DNA of 64,000 nt. Origin: Celoporthe dispersa (Eukaryota; Ascomycota; Sordariomycetes; Diaporthales; Cryphonectriaceae). This document shows, piece by piece, positions 12,262-23,403 of the stretch. The position numbers were made by a program, and so were the translations under genes. Location: contig WAID01000015.1 of assembly GCA_016584495.1 (NCBI GenBank), forward strand, positions 496,001-560,000, read 5' to 3'. Numbering within the stretch: the stretch's first letter is position 1; each line of letters starts with the position of its first letter. The notes under the pieces are model-generated. The model did no database searches. It was not told where the DNA came from and saw nothing but the letters and a program-made list of their open reading frames with translations.

Positions 12262-13114
12262 TCAGGTTGAAGGAGCGTCTGGCAGCCTCTCGATGACATA
12301 TTTACCCCGGCCGACGCTCATAATCGGCACACCAGGAATCTTGCGGAGACGTCGCTTGAGATCTCTATCATTTGTGGCGACAATGTAGATGCGGTGCTTC
12401 ATGCACCTGTCGACGATGCAATCATCGGCGTAGGTTCCGCTGTGGACGGACTCGCAGGGGAGGCGCTTCCACCGTTCGTCGCGGGCGATGCGGAGGGCGA
12501 TCCGATATTTGGGCCCGAGCTTCTCCAACTCTGCCAAAAACAAAAAAACAAAAAACAAAATCCTGTCAGCATCCGCGTGCGCGAGCCAACAACGGGGCCG
12601 CAGGGCAAGAAAAAGACACATACCAGCCATAACACACGAGGTGATGAGGACCTCGCACTTTGCATACAGCGCGTCCATCATGCCTTCGAGCAGCTCGATC
12701 TTCCGGGAGACGGTATGGGATAGGAAGTTGGTATCGACGAGGACCTGGTAGGGAGGTACGAGGGCCGTGTTGTGCTGGAAGAACATGGACGACGGAGCCT
12801 GGGGCACCTCGCGGACTGTTTCGAGGCTCTGGTCAGCATAGAGCTTGGCTCGGGGGGCTGCCCGGACAACCGTGGTGACGTACTCAGCTCGCCATTGGCG
12901 GCGGCCTTCTTCTTGGTCTGCTGGACGATGTCGGCCTTGTCCTTGTTCTCCTTGAGCCGTGCATCACGTTTACCGATGATGCGCTTGGTTTGCTACAAGG
13001 CCAAGAAGCTGGTCAGCCTGAGCATGCTCACGAGAGAGGAGACGGGGTAGGAGAGAGGGGGGGGGACGTGAAGCGACTGACAGCGAATTTCCTGGTCGTC
13101 TTTGCGACACCCAT
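12262..13114 (-). CDS. fcf1: rRNA-processing PIN-domain protein Fcf1/Utp24
   Basis: Fcf1 (Utp24) is the nucleolar PIN-domain endonuclease of the small-subunit processome that cleaves the pre-18S rRNA. Four exons close in frame: 13114-13082, 12992-12884, 12815-12624 and 12530-12262, giving 200 residues, the normal family size. The N-terminus reads MGVAKTTRKFA then QTKRIIGKRDARLKENKDK (basic nucleolar-type region). The PIN domain follows with VPPYQVLVDTNFLSHTV (first catalytic Asp), the block TSCVMA joined to ELEKLGPKYRIALRIARD, GTYADDCIVDRCMKHR and YIVATNDRDLKRRLRKIPG, ending in MSVGRGKYVIERLPDAPST. Introns are 89, 68 and 93 nt; intron 1 has a run of nine C on the sense strand. A small oddity is a two-residue insertion (SV) before HSGTYADD. 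The frame is intact throughout. Confidence 0.95.
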
Positions 13115-14451
13115 CTTGCAGGTGTATTACGAAGAGATGGTTGAGCGTAGATTTGTGGTCTTGGGTTGTCACTTGAGGCGTTCAGGACCGTGACGGGCTT
13201 TCGAAAATCGCAAAGCTAAGGAAAATTCCCAAACTTTTGACGGGCGGCGGCAGGCAGCGGGAACAGGGACCGACGGGTGGGGGGGAGGGGAAGAAGGCCA
13301 AGGAATTAGCGGCAATCGGTAGGTCAGGCGCTGTGCTACGGCTACTGCGTTGCCCTGCATGTCCATGCCCAAGCAGGGTTACCCACGCCGCCCTTGCTCG
13401 CCGCCCTTGCTGCGCAGCATCAACGCATAACAGACGACATAAACAAACCTAGCCCTTGGTACGATGTCCATAGTAGACATGTATGGTATGTCCCAAGGTG
13501 AGTTTGGCCATCGGACTGTCAAACACAACAAGTCAGAGAGAGCGCGATACCATAGTACATTGATCAGCTTGCCTCCCCTCCTCAAAGAATCATCAACAGA
13601 ACTGCGGCTCGTAGGAACAAGTACCATGTATCTTTTTCCCGTATTGTTTTGCTGGAGAAAAAAAAAGATGCAGCGCTACCCAGATCTAGGGTGGTTCGCA
13701 TTGGCGGGCAGGCGGGCTGACCAGGGGGGGGGGTAAATTATTGACCCTTTGGAAGGATCGTCCCCCCTTTCCACTGCCAATCTAGCCTTGTCATGCCCCG
13801 TATTCTTCGTGACCCTTCAGTTGCGAGGGGTCCTGCCCTTGGTCCCTGCAGTGCCTGTCTGGCTGGCCTGTTGCCATGCTGGGGCGCAGGTCTGGGCGGT
13901 CGTCTGCGTCCTGCGCATCTCAATTCCTCCTCCACTTTTCGATCCTCCTCCTCCTCCTCCTCCTTCGTCTGACTTCATTCAGCCCTTGGGTGCTTGCTCA
14001 TTTCTTTCCCTCTGCACCCGCCAAGTCACTCCCAGACACACGACCGCATGGCGCGATGAGTTGAGACGTCCACATCATCATCCTCGGCATTTTTGGGGGT
14101 TTGTTCGTGACTTGGTGGCGACTAGCAACAGCATCAGCATTACGCTCTTTTGATTCCACTTCTTCTTTTCGTATCCCATAGAGGGCGAGCCAAGGCACAC
14201 CACACTCCACTTTAGACTTCCGCTTCCCTCGGCTGCGTTGCAGAGCGCAGAGAGAAAGAGACACCATCGCATAGCCCCGTCACGAATTCGACTAAAAAAT
14301 CCTTTCTGGGCATTCACAGCGCTGTTCGGTCTTCTCGTGTTGGGCTGTGTGAAGAACATCAGGGCCACCCACTCGCCTTTTTTTTTGTCGACGGGCGTAG
14401 TAGTTGGACTCCTCACGCGGATCTCGGCAACTCGGCAAGAACCACCGCAAG
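13115..14451. other. Divergent promoter region between fcf1 and the Csi2-like gene
   Basis: No supportable gene. It contains a ten-G tract at 13724-13733, a CCT-rich microsatellite near 13943-13966 and CT-rich sequence close to the plus-strand start, as is common in fungal 5' leaders. Transcription of fcf1 (left) and the membrane protein gene (right) must start here. Confidence 0.6.
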
Positions 14452-15609
14452 ATGAGGGCCTCACGAGTCTCGCTGCGGCGCTCGCTGCTTCTATCAGCTG
14501 CCGTCTCGCTGGCACTCTTCACTGCGGGATCCCTCGCAGCAGATACCACCACGACCAGCTCTACCGATGCGGACACCACGACGACAACTGCGGCAGCAGC
14601 AACAACGGCCACATCCACTACCAGCACCAGCACCGACACATCGACATCGTCAACGACAACGTCTACCTCCTCCACCAGCAGCGACGATGACACGACCACC
14701 ACGTCGGCATCCATGCCTGGCCTCTCCACGAGCACCGCGGATTCTGCCAGCTCCGACATGCCGACGCTGAGCAGCTCGAGCGGGTCCGACAGCGACGGAA
14801 CTGCCATTCCCACTTATCCCGCGCCGAGCGTGCCTCCTACGAAGGACGCCCCGTACATGCAGACGTCCACCATGCCCGACGGTACCGTCTTCATCGCCGT
14901 GGGCGCCATCCTCGGCGCATTCGGCCTCGCGATCCTGCTCTGGCGCGCCATCATCGCCTGTCTGCTGCACCGCTCTGTCGAGAAGGCCGCGATGGCACAG
15001 CACCTTGCCAACGACAAGGCACCGTTCCCGACCCCACCCGCGCCCTTCTACAAGTATACCGACCACGAATCCGGCTCAGCACAGAACGTGGGCTCTGGCA
15101 GAGGCGTGCGCAGGACCACCAGAGGCCCCGTCCCGTCGGCGACGCCGTCTCAGACAAACTTGTTCTTCTCGCCTACGGCTGTGGCTGGTGCGAACCCCCG
15201 CGACTCGACTTACCGTGATGCCCCCAACCGGAGCTCGACCTACCGGGACTCGCGCTTCCTGCCCGCTGGGTTCTACGCCGCCGGCCAATCGTCCCCGCAC
15301 AATGTCGACGGTGCCGACGGCTCCTCGATCAGCCTGACCAACCTGCGACCGGATTCGCGAGGGCACGCGCAGAGGATGTCGGCACAGCCCGTCGCCGAGT
15401 CGCCCGACCTTGGCCCTCAGCGGTCACCACTGGGCCACAGCACGAGCAGTGTCAATCTCAGCGCGCCGGCTGGCGGGCGGGCGCCCAGCGCCTACCTGGA
15501 CGACCTGCTCGCAGAGAACCCCGAGATGTTTCCACCTTCAGGGAGCACGCCGACGCCCACCAACGCCAACCACCCGAACCATCCTTACCGGCAGAGCGGC
15601 CGGTTCTAG
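14452..15609 (+). CDS. Csi2-like Ser/Thr-rich single-pass membrane protein
   Basis: Intronless gene of 385 codons. The chosen ATG at 14452 (context CAAGATGAGG) puts a clean signal peptide at the N-terminus: a basic stretch RASRVSLRRS followed by hydrophobic LLLSAAVSLALFTAG, with likely cleavage after about residue 28. Residues 30-115 are almost entirely Thr, Ser, Ala and Asp, a mucin-like stretch expected to be O-mannosylated. One transmembrane segment spans about residues 145-168 (TVFIAVGAILGAFGLAILLW), followed by a basic, Tyr/Ser/Pro-rich cytosolic tail ending in YRQSGRF. This architecture and the DGTVF...LWRAI core resemble fungal Csi2-type proteins, linked in yeast to chitin synthase 3 and the cell surface. 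That link is family knowledge; the assignment rests on pattern only and could also be another wall-sensor-like protein. Confidence 0.7.
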   Translation: MRASRVSLRRSLLLSAAVSLALFTAGSLAADTTTTSSTDADTTTTTAAAATTATSTTSTSTDTSTSSTTTSTSSTSSDDDTTTTSASMPGLSTSTADSASSDMPTLSSSSGSDSDGTAIPTYPAPSVPPTKDAPYMQTSTMPDGTVFIAVGAILGAFGLAILLWRAIIACLLHRSVEKAAMAQHLANDKAPFPTPPAPFYKYTDHESGSAQNVGSGRGVRRTTRGPVPSATPSQTNLFFSPTAVAGANPRDSTYRDAPNRSSTYRDSRFLPAGFYAAGQSSPHNVDGADGSSISLTNLRPDSRGHAQRMSAQPVAESPDLGPQRSPLGHSTSSVNLSAPAGGRAPSAYLDDLLAENPEMFPPSGSTPTPTNANHPNHPYRQSGRF

Positions 15610-16685
15610 CTGGACCGCCCGGCGAGCCCCTGTCTGGAGACCAAGCTTTCCAAGGTCTCGGAGTGGAGCGGCGAGTCCCGTGATGCACATGAGGCTGGGC
15701 TCCTACGAGACGTTCAGGAAGATGATATGGTGTAATGGAAAAAGAAAAAAGAGAAAAAAAGAGAAAAGAGGACAAGGACCCGGGATATGCAGAGGTACTG
15801 CATTCTTAATTAATGTGGAGGCTGCCTTGCGATGGAAAATGTGATCAAGCCAGCTGGAGTTTGCGCGCGTGGGATCTTGCTGCCTCTTGGCCATCACTGA
15901 CGAGGTTTTGGCGGGTGTCCTCACCTCTCAGGGCACTGCACATCTCGGGCTCGGGCTCGGGCATTAGAACGGAGTTGACCAGGGAGGTTGGGAAACCGGA
16001 ACCTTTTACAAGGTGGTTTTTTTTTTTTTTGGTTTTTTTTCTTCTTTGGTTCTCTCTTTTTGGCTTGATTGCTTTCTTGTGTACGTATGAACGTGCTTTT
16101 TCTTCTTTTTGTATATTGCTACCTCTGCTGCATCAATGGATACCTTCCATTCTACCTTTTTTTCCCTTTCTTTTTCTTCTCTTCTCACAACATTCGTCAT
16201 ATGTCCTCTCATCTCCCAAAAGGTCCAAATCTTGGATCGGCACCGGCCAGCTGCGAGATGGCGACGGCAACAGACACCATCTTGCTGAGCGGCGCGAGGC
16301 ACAGCAGCAGTAGCCGCAGCAGCAGCAGCGCCTTAACCTCGTGGAACCTCTCAGGCGCAGGTCTCGCGTCATGTTTCCTGTTGTGTACTCTCCGCTCGGG
16401 CTTAACATAATCAGGATCAGTCTTACGGCTAAAAAGATGATACATGTCCTTACTTGATTCATCTGTCTCATCACTTGTCAGAACACATTCTTCACACAAG
16501 GCAGTGAGTGACACATATTTTCTTGTTGACCTTGAAAAGGTATTGACATTGACGGTGGCATATACACTTAGATCTCTCGCATCTTCTACTATCTACATAA
16601 AAGAAGGTTGCACGAAAACCAGACAGACGAGTGCTCTCGACCGGCACCACAGGGAGACAGCAGAACAGGGCCAGCGCCTGCACCC
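15610..16685. other. Convergent 3' spacer, no gene seen
   Basis: The Csi2-like gene and the carboxylesterase gene converge here. The sequence holds A-rich (about 15740-15770) and T-rich (about 16014-16050 and 16155-16185) tracts consistent with two 3' UTRs and a CAG-type repeat near 16301-16330. No frame with known domains. Confidence 0.6.
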
Positions 16686-18369
16686 TTAGAAGGGGATCTG
16701 CTGGGCGTAGTAGTCAACCCACAGGTCGACCTGCTCATCGACCTGGGTGAGGGTGCGGTTGGCAAAGGCATCACCGAGGCGCATGATCTGGCGGGTGACG
16801 CCGTCGTTGGGGGCCCAGTACGGCAGCTCGACGGAGCCGTTGTTGTAGGAGCCGCCCATGTTGGGGTTGCCCGTCTTGGCAAAGTTGGCCCAGTAGGCGG
16901 ACATCATGCTCTGGACGTAATAGTCGTACTCGGTGAAGGGGTAGGTGTCGATGTTGGCGTACAGGGCGTTGAGGGTGTACATAATCTCAGACTGGTGGAA
17001 GGCGCCCTGGTCCTGTCCTGGCGGGGCGTGGTCCCAGTAGTAGGTGTAGATGGGCGAGGTGGCGTTGGAGCGGAGGACCCAGTCCTGGGCGTACAGCCAC
17101 TGGGGAGACGGTGCCGGCGTCGGTGGTGCCGGCGTTGAAGGTCATGCTGGCGTTGGTGGAGGTGTTGCCGACGGCGTAGTAGCGGAAGTAGTCGCTGCTC
17201 AGGTTGCCCATGCGCAGGGTGTTCCACTGGATGACCTCGTCCGGGGTGAAGTCGTTGGTGGGCGAGGCGCCGTTCTCGTCCTTGGTGCCGCCGGTGATGA
17301 GGGGCACGTCGTTGGCGGGGCCGGAGAGGGCCTGCTCGATGTACTTCTCGGGCAGGACATAGCCGTCGAGGACGGGCTTGAAGATGAGGGGGTAGCCGCA
17401 CCAGATGGCGGTCACCCACCACAGCTCGTCGGTGGGGATGCGGTCCTGGGAGCCCTCGAGCAGGGACTCGACGGACAGCTCGCGCAGCTCGGCGATGGTG
17501 GTGGCGTTGTGGTTGGTGGTGTAGTTGACGCCGTGCTCGATGGCCATGCTCATGTTGACGTACGAGGTGGCCAGGCCGGCGACCCAGGGGTTGTAGGGGG
17601 TGTGGATGCCGGACTCGGAGATGGCGGCGTGGAACAGGCCCTTGAAGAGGATGCTGTTGACGGCGTGGTAGACCTGGGAGGAGCCGAAGCTCTGGCCCTG
17701 GATGGTGACGCGGTCCGGGTCGCCGCCGAAGCTGGCGATGTTCTTCTGCACCCACTTGAGGCACTCGAGGTGGTCGAGCACGCCGTAGTTGCCCGACGAG
17801 TTGTGTCCGTTCTCGGCCAGGGACTCGGCGTTGAGGTCCGGGTGCGCCAGGTAGCCGAAGGCGTCGTCGCGGCGGTTGAAGGTGACGACGATCACGTCGT
17901 GCTGCTGGGCCATGCCGCCGCCGTACCACCACGTGTCGTCCGAGGTCTCGTCGCTGCCCTGGTTCCACACGATGACGGGCAGCTTGTCGTCGGACGAGTT
18001 GGCAGACGTCCAGATGTTGAGGTTGAGGCAGTCCTCGCTGTACGAGGCCAGACCCGAGCTGGGGCACGGCTCGCCCCAGCTGTCGGCCACCAGGGTCTCG
18101 TTCCACGGCTCACGCGGCTGGGGGGGCTTCCACCGGTTCTGGTACGCCGTGTCCGCGGCAAACGGGATGCCCAGGAACGCCGTGACCGTCGTCTCGGTCG
18201 TGCCGAAGAACGTCTCGAGCTCCGTGGTGTTGGAGAAGTACTTGTAGCCCGACACGGGGCCGTAGGTCGTCTGGATCGTCTTGTTCCAGAGCTGGGCCCT
18301 GGCGGGTGCCACGAGGGCCGCACCCAGGACACCCAGGGCCAGGCGGGCCGCAGAGGTGGTGGGCGACAT
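16686..18369 (-). CDS. Secreted type-B carboxylesterase/lipase, one apparent frameshift
   Basis: Alpha/beta-hydrolase of the carboxylesterase family, expected to hydrolyse esters outside the cell. The ATG at 18369 gives a signal peptide (ALGVLGAALVAPARAQ, cleavage near residue 25). Family signatures follow: FLGIPFA (about 66-72), SEDCLNLNIW (111-120, the EDCL signature) and the nucleophile elbow GQSFGSS with Ser227. KDENGAS is in the position of the acidic residue region and GAFHQSE carries the probable catalytic His. Several N-glycosylation sequons are present. The frame breaks at four G at 17102-17105 (about codon 421); deleting one base restores a continuous reading of 560 residues through WDHAPPGQDQGAFHQSEIMY to the stop at 16686. 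As written, the break would remove the catalytic His. There is no intron. Substrate cannot be predicted from the sequence. Confidence 0.88.
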
Positions 18370-20288
18370 GGTCGCCGTCGCGGTAATGACCGTGGGTGGT
18401 TGTCTGTGTTTAGGAGGGGGGAGGGGGAGGGGGAGAGCGAGCGAGAGTGGTGGGTGGTGAGGAGGGAGGAGGTAGGCCTTCAGATGTCTCGAGAGGCAGA
18501 GGGGATTACCAGCATCTTATACTTGGGCAAATCGTGACTTGCCTATTCCTCACGCACCTACGAAAAGTGTACCTCCCGGTCTACTGATCGCCACGCATGA
18601 CGCTGATGAGATGAGAGACGGACAAAAAGAGACAACTAGAGAGAGAAAAAAAATTAAAATTAAAAAAAAAAGTGGCATGCTTGCAGTCTGGTCGAGCACA
18701 TCATTATCGACACCTCGGAGATCCGAGACTGCATAGTGTACTGTATAGTAGTGTATTCCTGTCACGGCAACATCAGCATGTCATTACCTTTTCCGACACG
18801 ACTACGGAATATTCCCTTCTCATCATGGCATGGCATTGACCTGGGAACACGTAAGGCGCAGTTCCAGATGTGGATCTTCTGAGCTGCCTATCCATGGAAA
18901 ATGGGGCCCCCATATGGGAAGTTTAAAAGAGAGGGAACAAAAAAAAAAAAGGGGGGGGAGAACTTATGGAGAAACAAAAGTAAACTTGTTTTTTGGCCAC
19001 AGCGCCCATATTTTTTTTTTTCTTTAGGTTGTTTCTTTTCTTTTCTCTGTAAGAACTGCCAAAGTACTAAACGAATTAGCTATTCAAGTACACACTACTA
19101 TGCCATTGCAGTACTTTTATAGTGGCGTAGTGCACACGTACGTAGGAGGCTGGAAAGTATACGCCAACGAGTCAAGAAGAAGAAGGAGAAGAAAAAAGAA
19201 TCACCCGCCCAAACACCCATCCGCATCATAGTTAAAGCTGCGAACGGTGAGGAACGGCACAACGGCAGGGGAGGCGAAGGGTCATGCATGACGCGGCAAC
19301 CCTTCACCGTTCAGGTTCAAGTCAGGAGACCGTTCTAATTCATTTATTCATTCCTCGCCCAAACCGTCGGCGCTCTGCAACATCACCCAGGGGGGGACCC
19401 CATCACCTCCCATCACCCTGGGCCCTGGTCGACCGTGCGATTCACACAAGGTTATCACGCGAGCCCCTCGGGACGTCACGGTGCGATCCGCACGGAACAG
19501 GTGGGGGGAGTAAAGAGAGAGAGAGAGGGAAAAAAAAGGCGGAGATACTCCTCCTCCCCAGGATTCAAGGCAGGGCGGATTGAAACCAAACGCCGGCCGA
19601 GCACGAGGGCGGCTTTGCAAACGAACGGGGCCAGGATGTGTCCCACCGCTCGCCCTAGTCTCGGCCTCTCTCTTTTTGTTTCTGTTCTTTGGTTTCCTCT
19701 CTCTCTCTCTCAGTATATCCATAAACAACACGACGTTATTGTTTCTCACCCCCTCCCCCCTCCCCTTTGATGCGCATGGTCCGTCGTTTAATCACGGCCA
19801 GGACCTCGGGAACCCGTCGTCCTCGGGTTGCATGGTCTCAATACCGAGCATGGGCTCGGCGATGTGGACCAAGAATAAATAATGTCACGGCACATAATGT
19901 ACATGTATTGCGTACTATGCACAGATCTGGGGACGATCGTCAGGCACGTCTGGTTCGAGATGATTCACAGAGCAACTTATGGTGTAAGGTTAACAGTGGA
20001 TATTTTTACCATAGATCAGAAACAAGAAAAAAAGATAAGAATACTGTGGTGGAAAGTATATCGGCGGCGAGATCACGTCATATGTGACATAGATCTGTAT
20101 ATGTGCTGAAACATTTCGTCGTTCTGCGCAAGCCTGCGCCTCTATGATATTCATATACTATCTACATACAGCCTGCTTTCACATCCCAAACGTCCATGCA
20201 TATAATAATTGCCCTTTTGCCTTATGAGTATCGTCATCATCATAAGATTTTTTTTAAAAAAAAATAAGAAGAAATGAAAGAGGCTTCC
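18370..20288. other. Spacer between carboxylesterase promoter and DPBB gene 3' end
   Basis: The left end is the carboxylesterase upstream region and the right end is downstream of the small secreted protein gene. It contains A-rich tracts (about 18646-18670, 18940-18952), a T tract near 19012-19024 and pyrimidine-rich stretches. No frame with recognisable domains was found on either strand. Confidence 0.6.
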
Positions 20289-20660
20289 CTAGTTGATGAC
20301 CCAGGTGACAGCAATCTTGCCCAAGCTCTCACTCCCAAACTTCCTAAATACAGCAGGCGAGACATCGATATCGCTAGCCCCGCAGCCCGCGCACCGGTCC
20401 GTGATGGCCGCCTTGACCGACGTGCGGCCCGCCGTGATGGTCACTGTCTGCTTGCACACCGGCGACGAGTTCGGGTTGGCGTAGGTCCCGTACACCGCCG
20501 AGGGGACCGCCACGATCATGTCGGTCTCGGTGTTGGTCACGCCGCAGGCGCCCAGGCCTGGGGTGTAGTAGGTCATCTTGCCTGCGTTGGAGCGCGGCTC
20601 GAGCAGGGGAAGGGCCGAGGTGAGCGTGACCGCGAGGATGGCGATGAGGGTAGTCTTCAT
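20289..20660 (-). CDS. Small secreted double-psi beta-barrel (RlpA/barwin-like) protein
   Basis: Intronless 123-residue protein. The start ATG at 20660 yields a signal peptide (MKTTLIAILAVTLTSA, cleavage near residue 16-17). The mature part is a single RlpA-like double-psi beta-barrel: MTYYTPGLGACG opens the domain, VPSAVYGTYANPNSSPVC and VKAAITDRCAGCGASDIDV form its core, and VFRKFGSESLGKIAVTWVIN closes it. Four cysteines at 39, 69, 90 and 93 fit two disulfides. The Asp in DRCAGCGASDIDV matches the acidic position of the family. Fungal members include small secreted, wall-associated and plant-interaction proteins; which applies here is not shown by the sequence. It is divergent to the aldo-keto reductase with 2.7 kb between them. 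Confidence 0.88.
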   Translation of the reverse strand: MKTTLIAILAVTLTSALPLLEPRSNAGKMTYYTPGLGACGVTNTETDMIVAVPSAVYGTYANPNSSPVCKQTVTITAGRTSVKAAITDRCAGCGASDIDVSPAVFRKFGSESLGKIAVTWVIN

Positions 20661-22105
20661 TTTGGAGAGGGGTCTCGAGGAAGACTTGGTTGGACCTCCA
20701 GGTGAAGAGTTGGTCTTGTCAAGGAATGAGTGTGGGAATGGCGCTGCTGGTGTGCAGACGGGTCAAGTCTTGCTCGGCGACGAGGCACGAGTGTGTATCT
20801 TGAATGATGGTGTATGTATGAATGCTTGTGTGTATTTTTTTTGCTCCTGAACGAGTGACTGAAGATGGCCAGACATATCCTCCATGGTCGAGACAGAAGC
20901 CGTTCTACTTTTGATATATTCTCTGCCGGCCAGCCTGGCCATCATAGATGGTGTTGAGACTACGCTTGTCTTCCTGCGCCTGGACACTGCTAGCCTCCTC
21001 AAGATCGAGTAGATTCTTTTCTTCTTCTTTATTTTTCTTCTCGGGTGAGTGAAAGCTGCTGTAGTAGTCCTTGCGTGACTCGAGGAAGTGCATAGGGAAC
21101 AACGACAGTGGGAAGACGGCCTCGAAGTTGCCATACTGAGAGTTACCTAGTGCAAGGGGCTTCTGGTGAGGCTGCTGTACTATGGTAGGTAGTCAGTCTA
21201 TCGGGACTCCAGCCGACGGCGCCCACCTCCCGACTCGAGGATGAGGATGAGCATTTATTTTATTCGATCAAGACCAGGAACTGATCCTCTACCAGACGCT
21301 AGACTGGAGAAGTAGTCGCGCACTCTTAGACTTGTTCTTCAGAAGTACACACTTGGCCGGACTAAAAATCCGGAGGGGATACGCTTTCTTTTTTTCTTCT
21401 TCTTTTCCTCTCCCCGGTCCTAACACTGAGGAATATATAGATCTAGGGGTTGTTTCCTCAGCCGCCCCATCTTGCACCAATGCTCTCGTATCCAAGAAGC
21501 CGGAGAGATGTTTCGTTTGAGACGGAACAATAAGGAGGGGAAGGGGAAGAAAAGAAAGGGGAAGAAGAAAACAAAAACACTACCATTGTTTTTAACAGTC
21601 AAAGAAGAATTCTAAAAAGACCGTTCCACTAACTAGCAATGCAAGGCACAGATCCGCCTCCTCTGCATACGGGCCTAAGCCCTGGTGCGGCAAAATCCTC
21701 CGGCGGCGGCGCCGTGCCGGTCGACCCGGGGCCGTGTGCTTGCGTAGACTCTTTTATTATCATGCGTAGTATGAAACATCCTCGCATCCGAACAGACAAA
21801 GGCCGAACAACTCTAGGCCCCGAGACAAGCAGGCCCTGGCAGCTTGAACATGGCCTCTTGGGTCGGCCTCCACAAGTTGATCCGTGTGCCATACAAGGGT
21901 TTTTGACGGTAGGATTTACTGTAATTACAGTGCGGGATGCGTACTAATAACCAAGTACAATTGATACCCTCGCTAGACGTCTCTGGGGAAACCAGGCCTC
22001 ACTCAGCTCTCTGACTCCTGTTCAGCTCTATAACACACACCATATGCATCGATATATTGTAAGGCACGTAAATATCCTTATGCTGGCGTCGGCATCGCTC
22101 CGAAG

Positions 22106-22125
22106 CACGCACACACACACACACA
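22106..22125. repeat. (CA)n microsatellite
   Basis: Ten-unit CA dinucleotide array in the DPBB/aldo-keto reductase spacer. Confidence 0.95.
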
Positions 22126-22810
22126 TAACGCAAAGCCCCGGCCGTGACCCCCTCCGACCGACCCTATCTCGCCTCCGATCGCGACCTCGCCGTCTGCTGT
22201 AGTTCAATGACTCGGCCGACATCTGCAGCCAGCACCAACAAGCAAGCGCGCGCATGAACAGTGCGCGCGTGGGAATTCCCTCATCAACAGATACGAGTCG
22301 TGTCTCTGAGGGGCGTCGGTAAACACGGCCGTCACTTGGTCGCGGAGGATTCAGGTTGCTACATCATCGGCTCTGACTGAAAGAAATGAGAAGTGCAGTC
22401 TTCGTTTGCCGTCAAGTTACATGCAAGAACTGGGAATACGCTATTTGTGTCCCTGCCGTGGTGTTGCATGTGCAGTCGTATGCCCCCTCGTTTATATCAT
22501 AGAATAAGAGGTACAAAAACCCGCATCCTTTCTCCGTCCTTAGGCAGAAGTAAACACACTCTAAAGGGGCAAGTATATTTCACTTGATCTTTTTGCATAA
22601 AATAGGCCGTTGGAAATATTTCGAATGATTCTCTACCAGATACGTTGCGTTTGATCATGCCATGTTTTCGCAGACACGTCTGGGAAGACAACTCCCTGCT
22701 TTAGTGCTCACTGATTACAGTAGCAGTGCCATGAGGCGATGATGAAGACGGAAAGCGCAGCATAACAAGAGAAGGGGACTATGGTCTCTGATTTTGGATT
22801 TCTGGCCCAC

Positions 22811-22830
22811 TTCTTCTTCTTCTTCTTCTT
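22811..22830. repeat. (TTC)n microsatellite
   Basis: About seven TTC units upstream of the aldo-keto reductase gene. Confidence 0.9.
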
Positions 22831-23403
22831 TAACTCTACACGGTCGGGTTTGATCCAGAGGATGTCGATGCTCGCTCCCGGAGATAGCGCCGTGAACGAC
22901 GCCCCGCCCTCCTTAAGTCCACGACCAGGTCGATTACCCCGGACCGCGAACGACATACATATTACTATAGTAGCAGGCATGCTATACTGGACTACGTAAG
23001 CCACACGGCGCCAATTATTCTGCTCAGTATCATGGCTAGTCTGATTCTGGTATGGGCTTCGGCATCAAGAAGCGTCAGCCAGCTAAGCATCGAGACCCTA
23101 AGGCACTCTTCCCTCGCGAGGGATTCCAGCCTTGTGTCCGGCGCGACGTGGACATAGATGTAGCCATTTGTCCTAATTCCAGACACGAGGTGCTGAACAG
23201 CCACTCCAACGATGGCCGTCGTGCGCTGCGTCACGGTCTCCCGCGGCACTGCTCAAGGGAGGAGGGAGGAGGATAAATAGACAGCATTTTCCAAGAATGA
23301 TGAGCTCCCTTGAAGGGATGAGACATCAAACAACGAGACAGAAAGGACCTCGATCACTCCCGACAGTAGACTATCACCGTCCACGCAGTATACACCGCCC
23401 AAC

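Larger units (their letters stand above)
20661..23403. other. 2.7 kb divergent spacer, no gene seen
   Basis: This lies between the starts of the DPBB gene and the aldo-keto reductase. It has a perfect CA microsatellite at 22106-22125, a TTC array at 22811-22830 and purine-rich segments near 21535-21580. Short open frames lack conserved motifs. Confidence 0.6.

Noticed and set aside
17050..18537. 495-codon plus-strand open frame over the carboxylesterase gene
   Set aside because: It is the antisense shadow of GC-rich codons; its composition is Gly/Val/Ala/His-rich without motifs, while the minus strand has a complete esterase.
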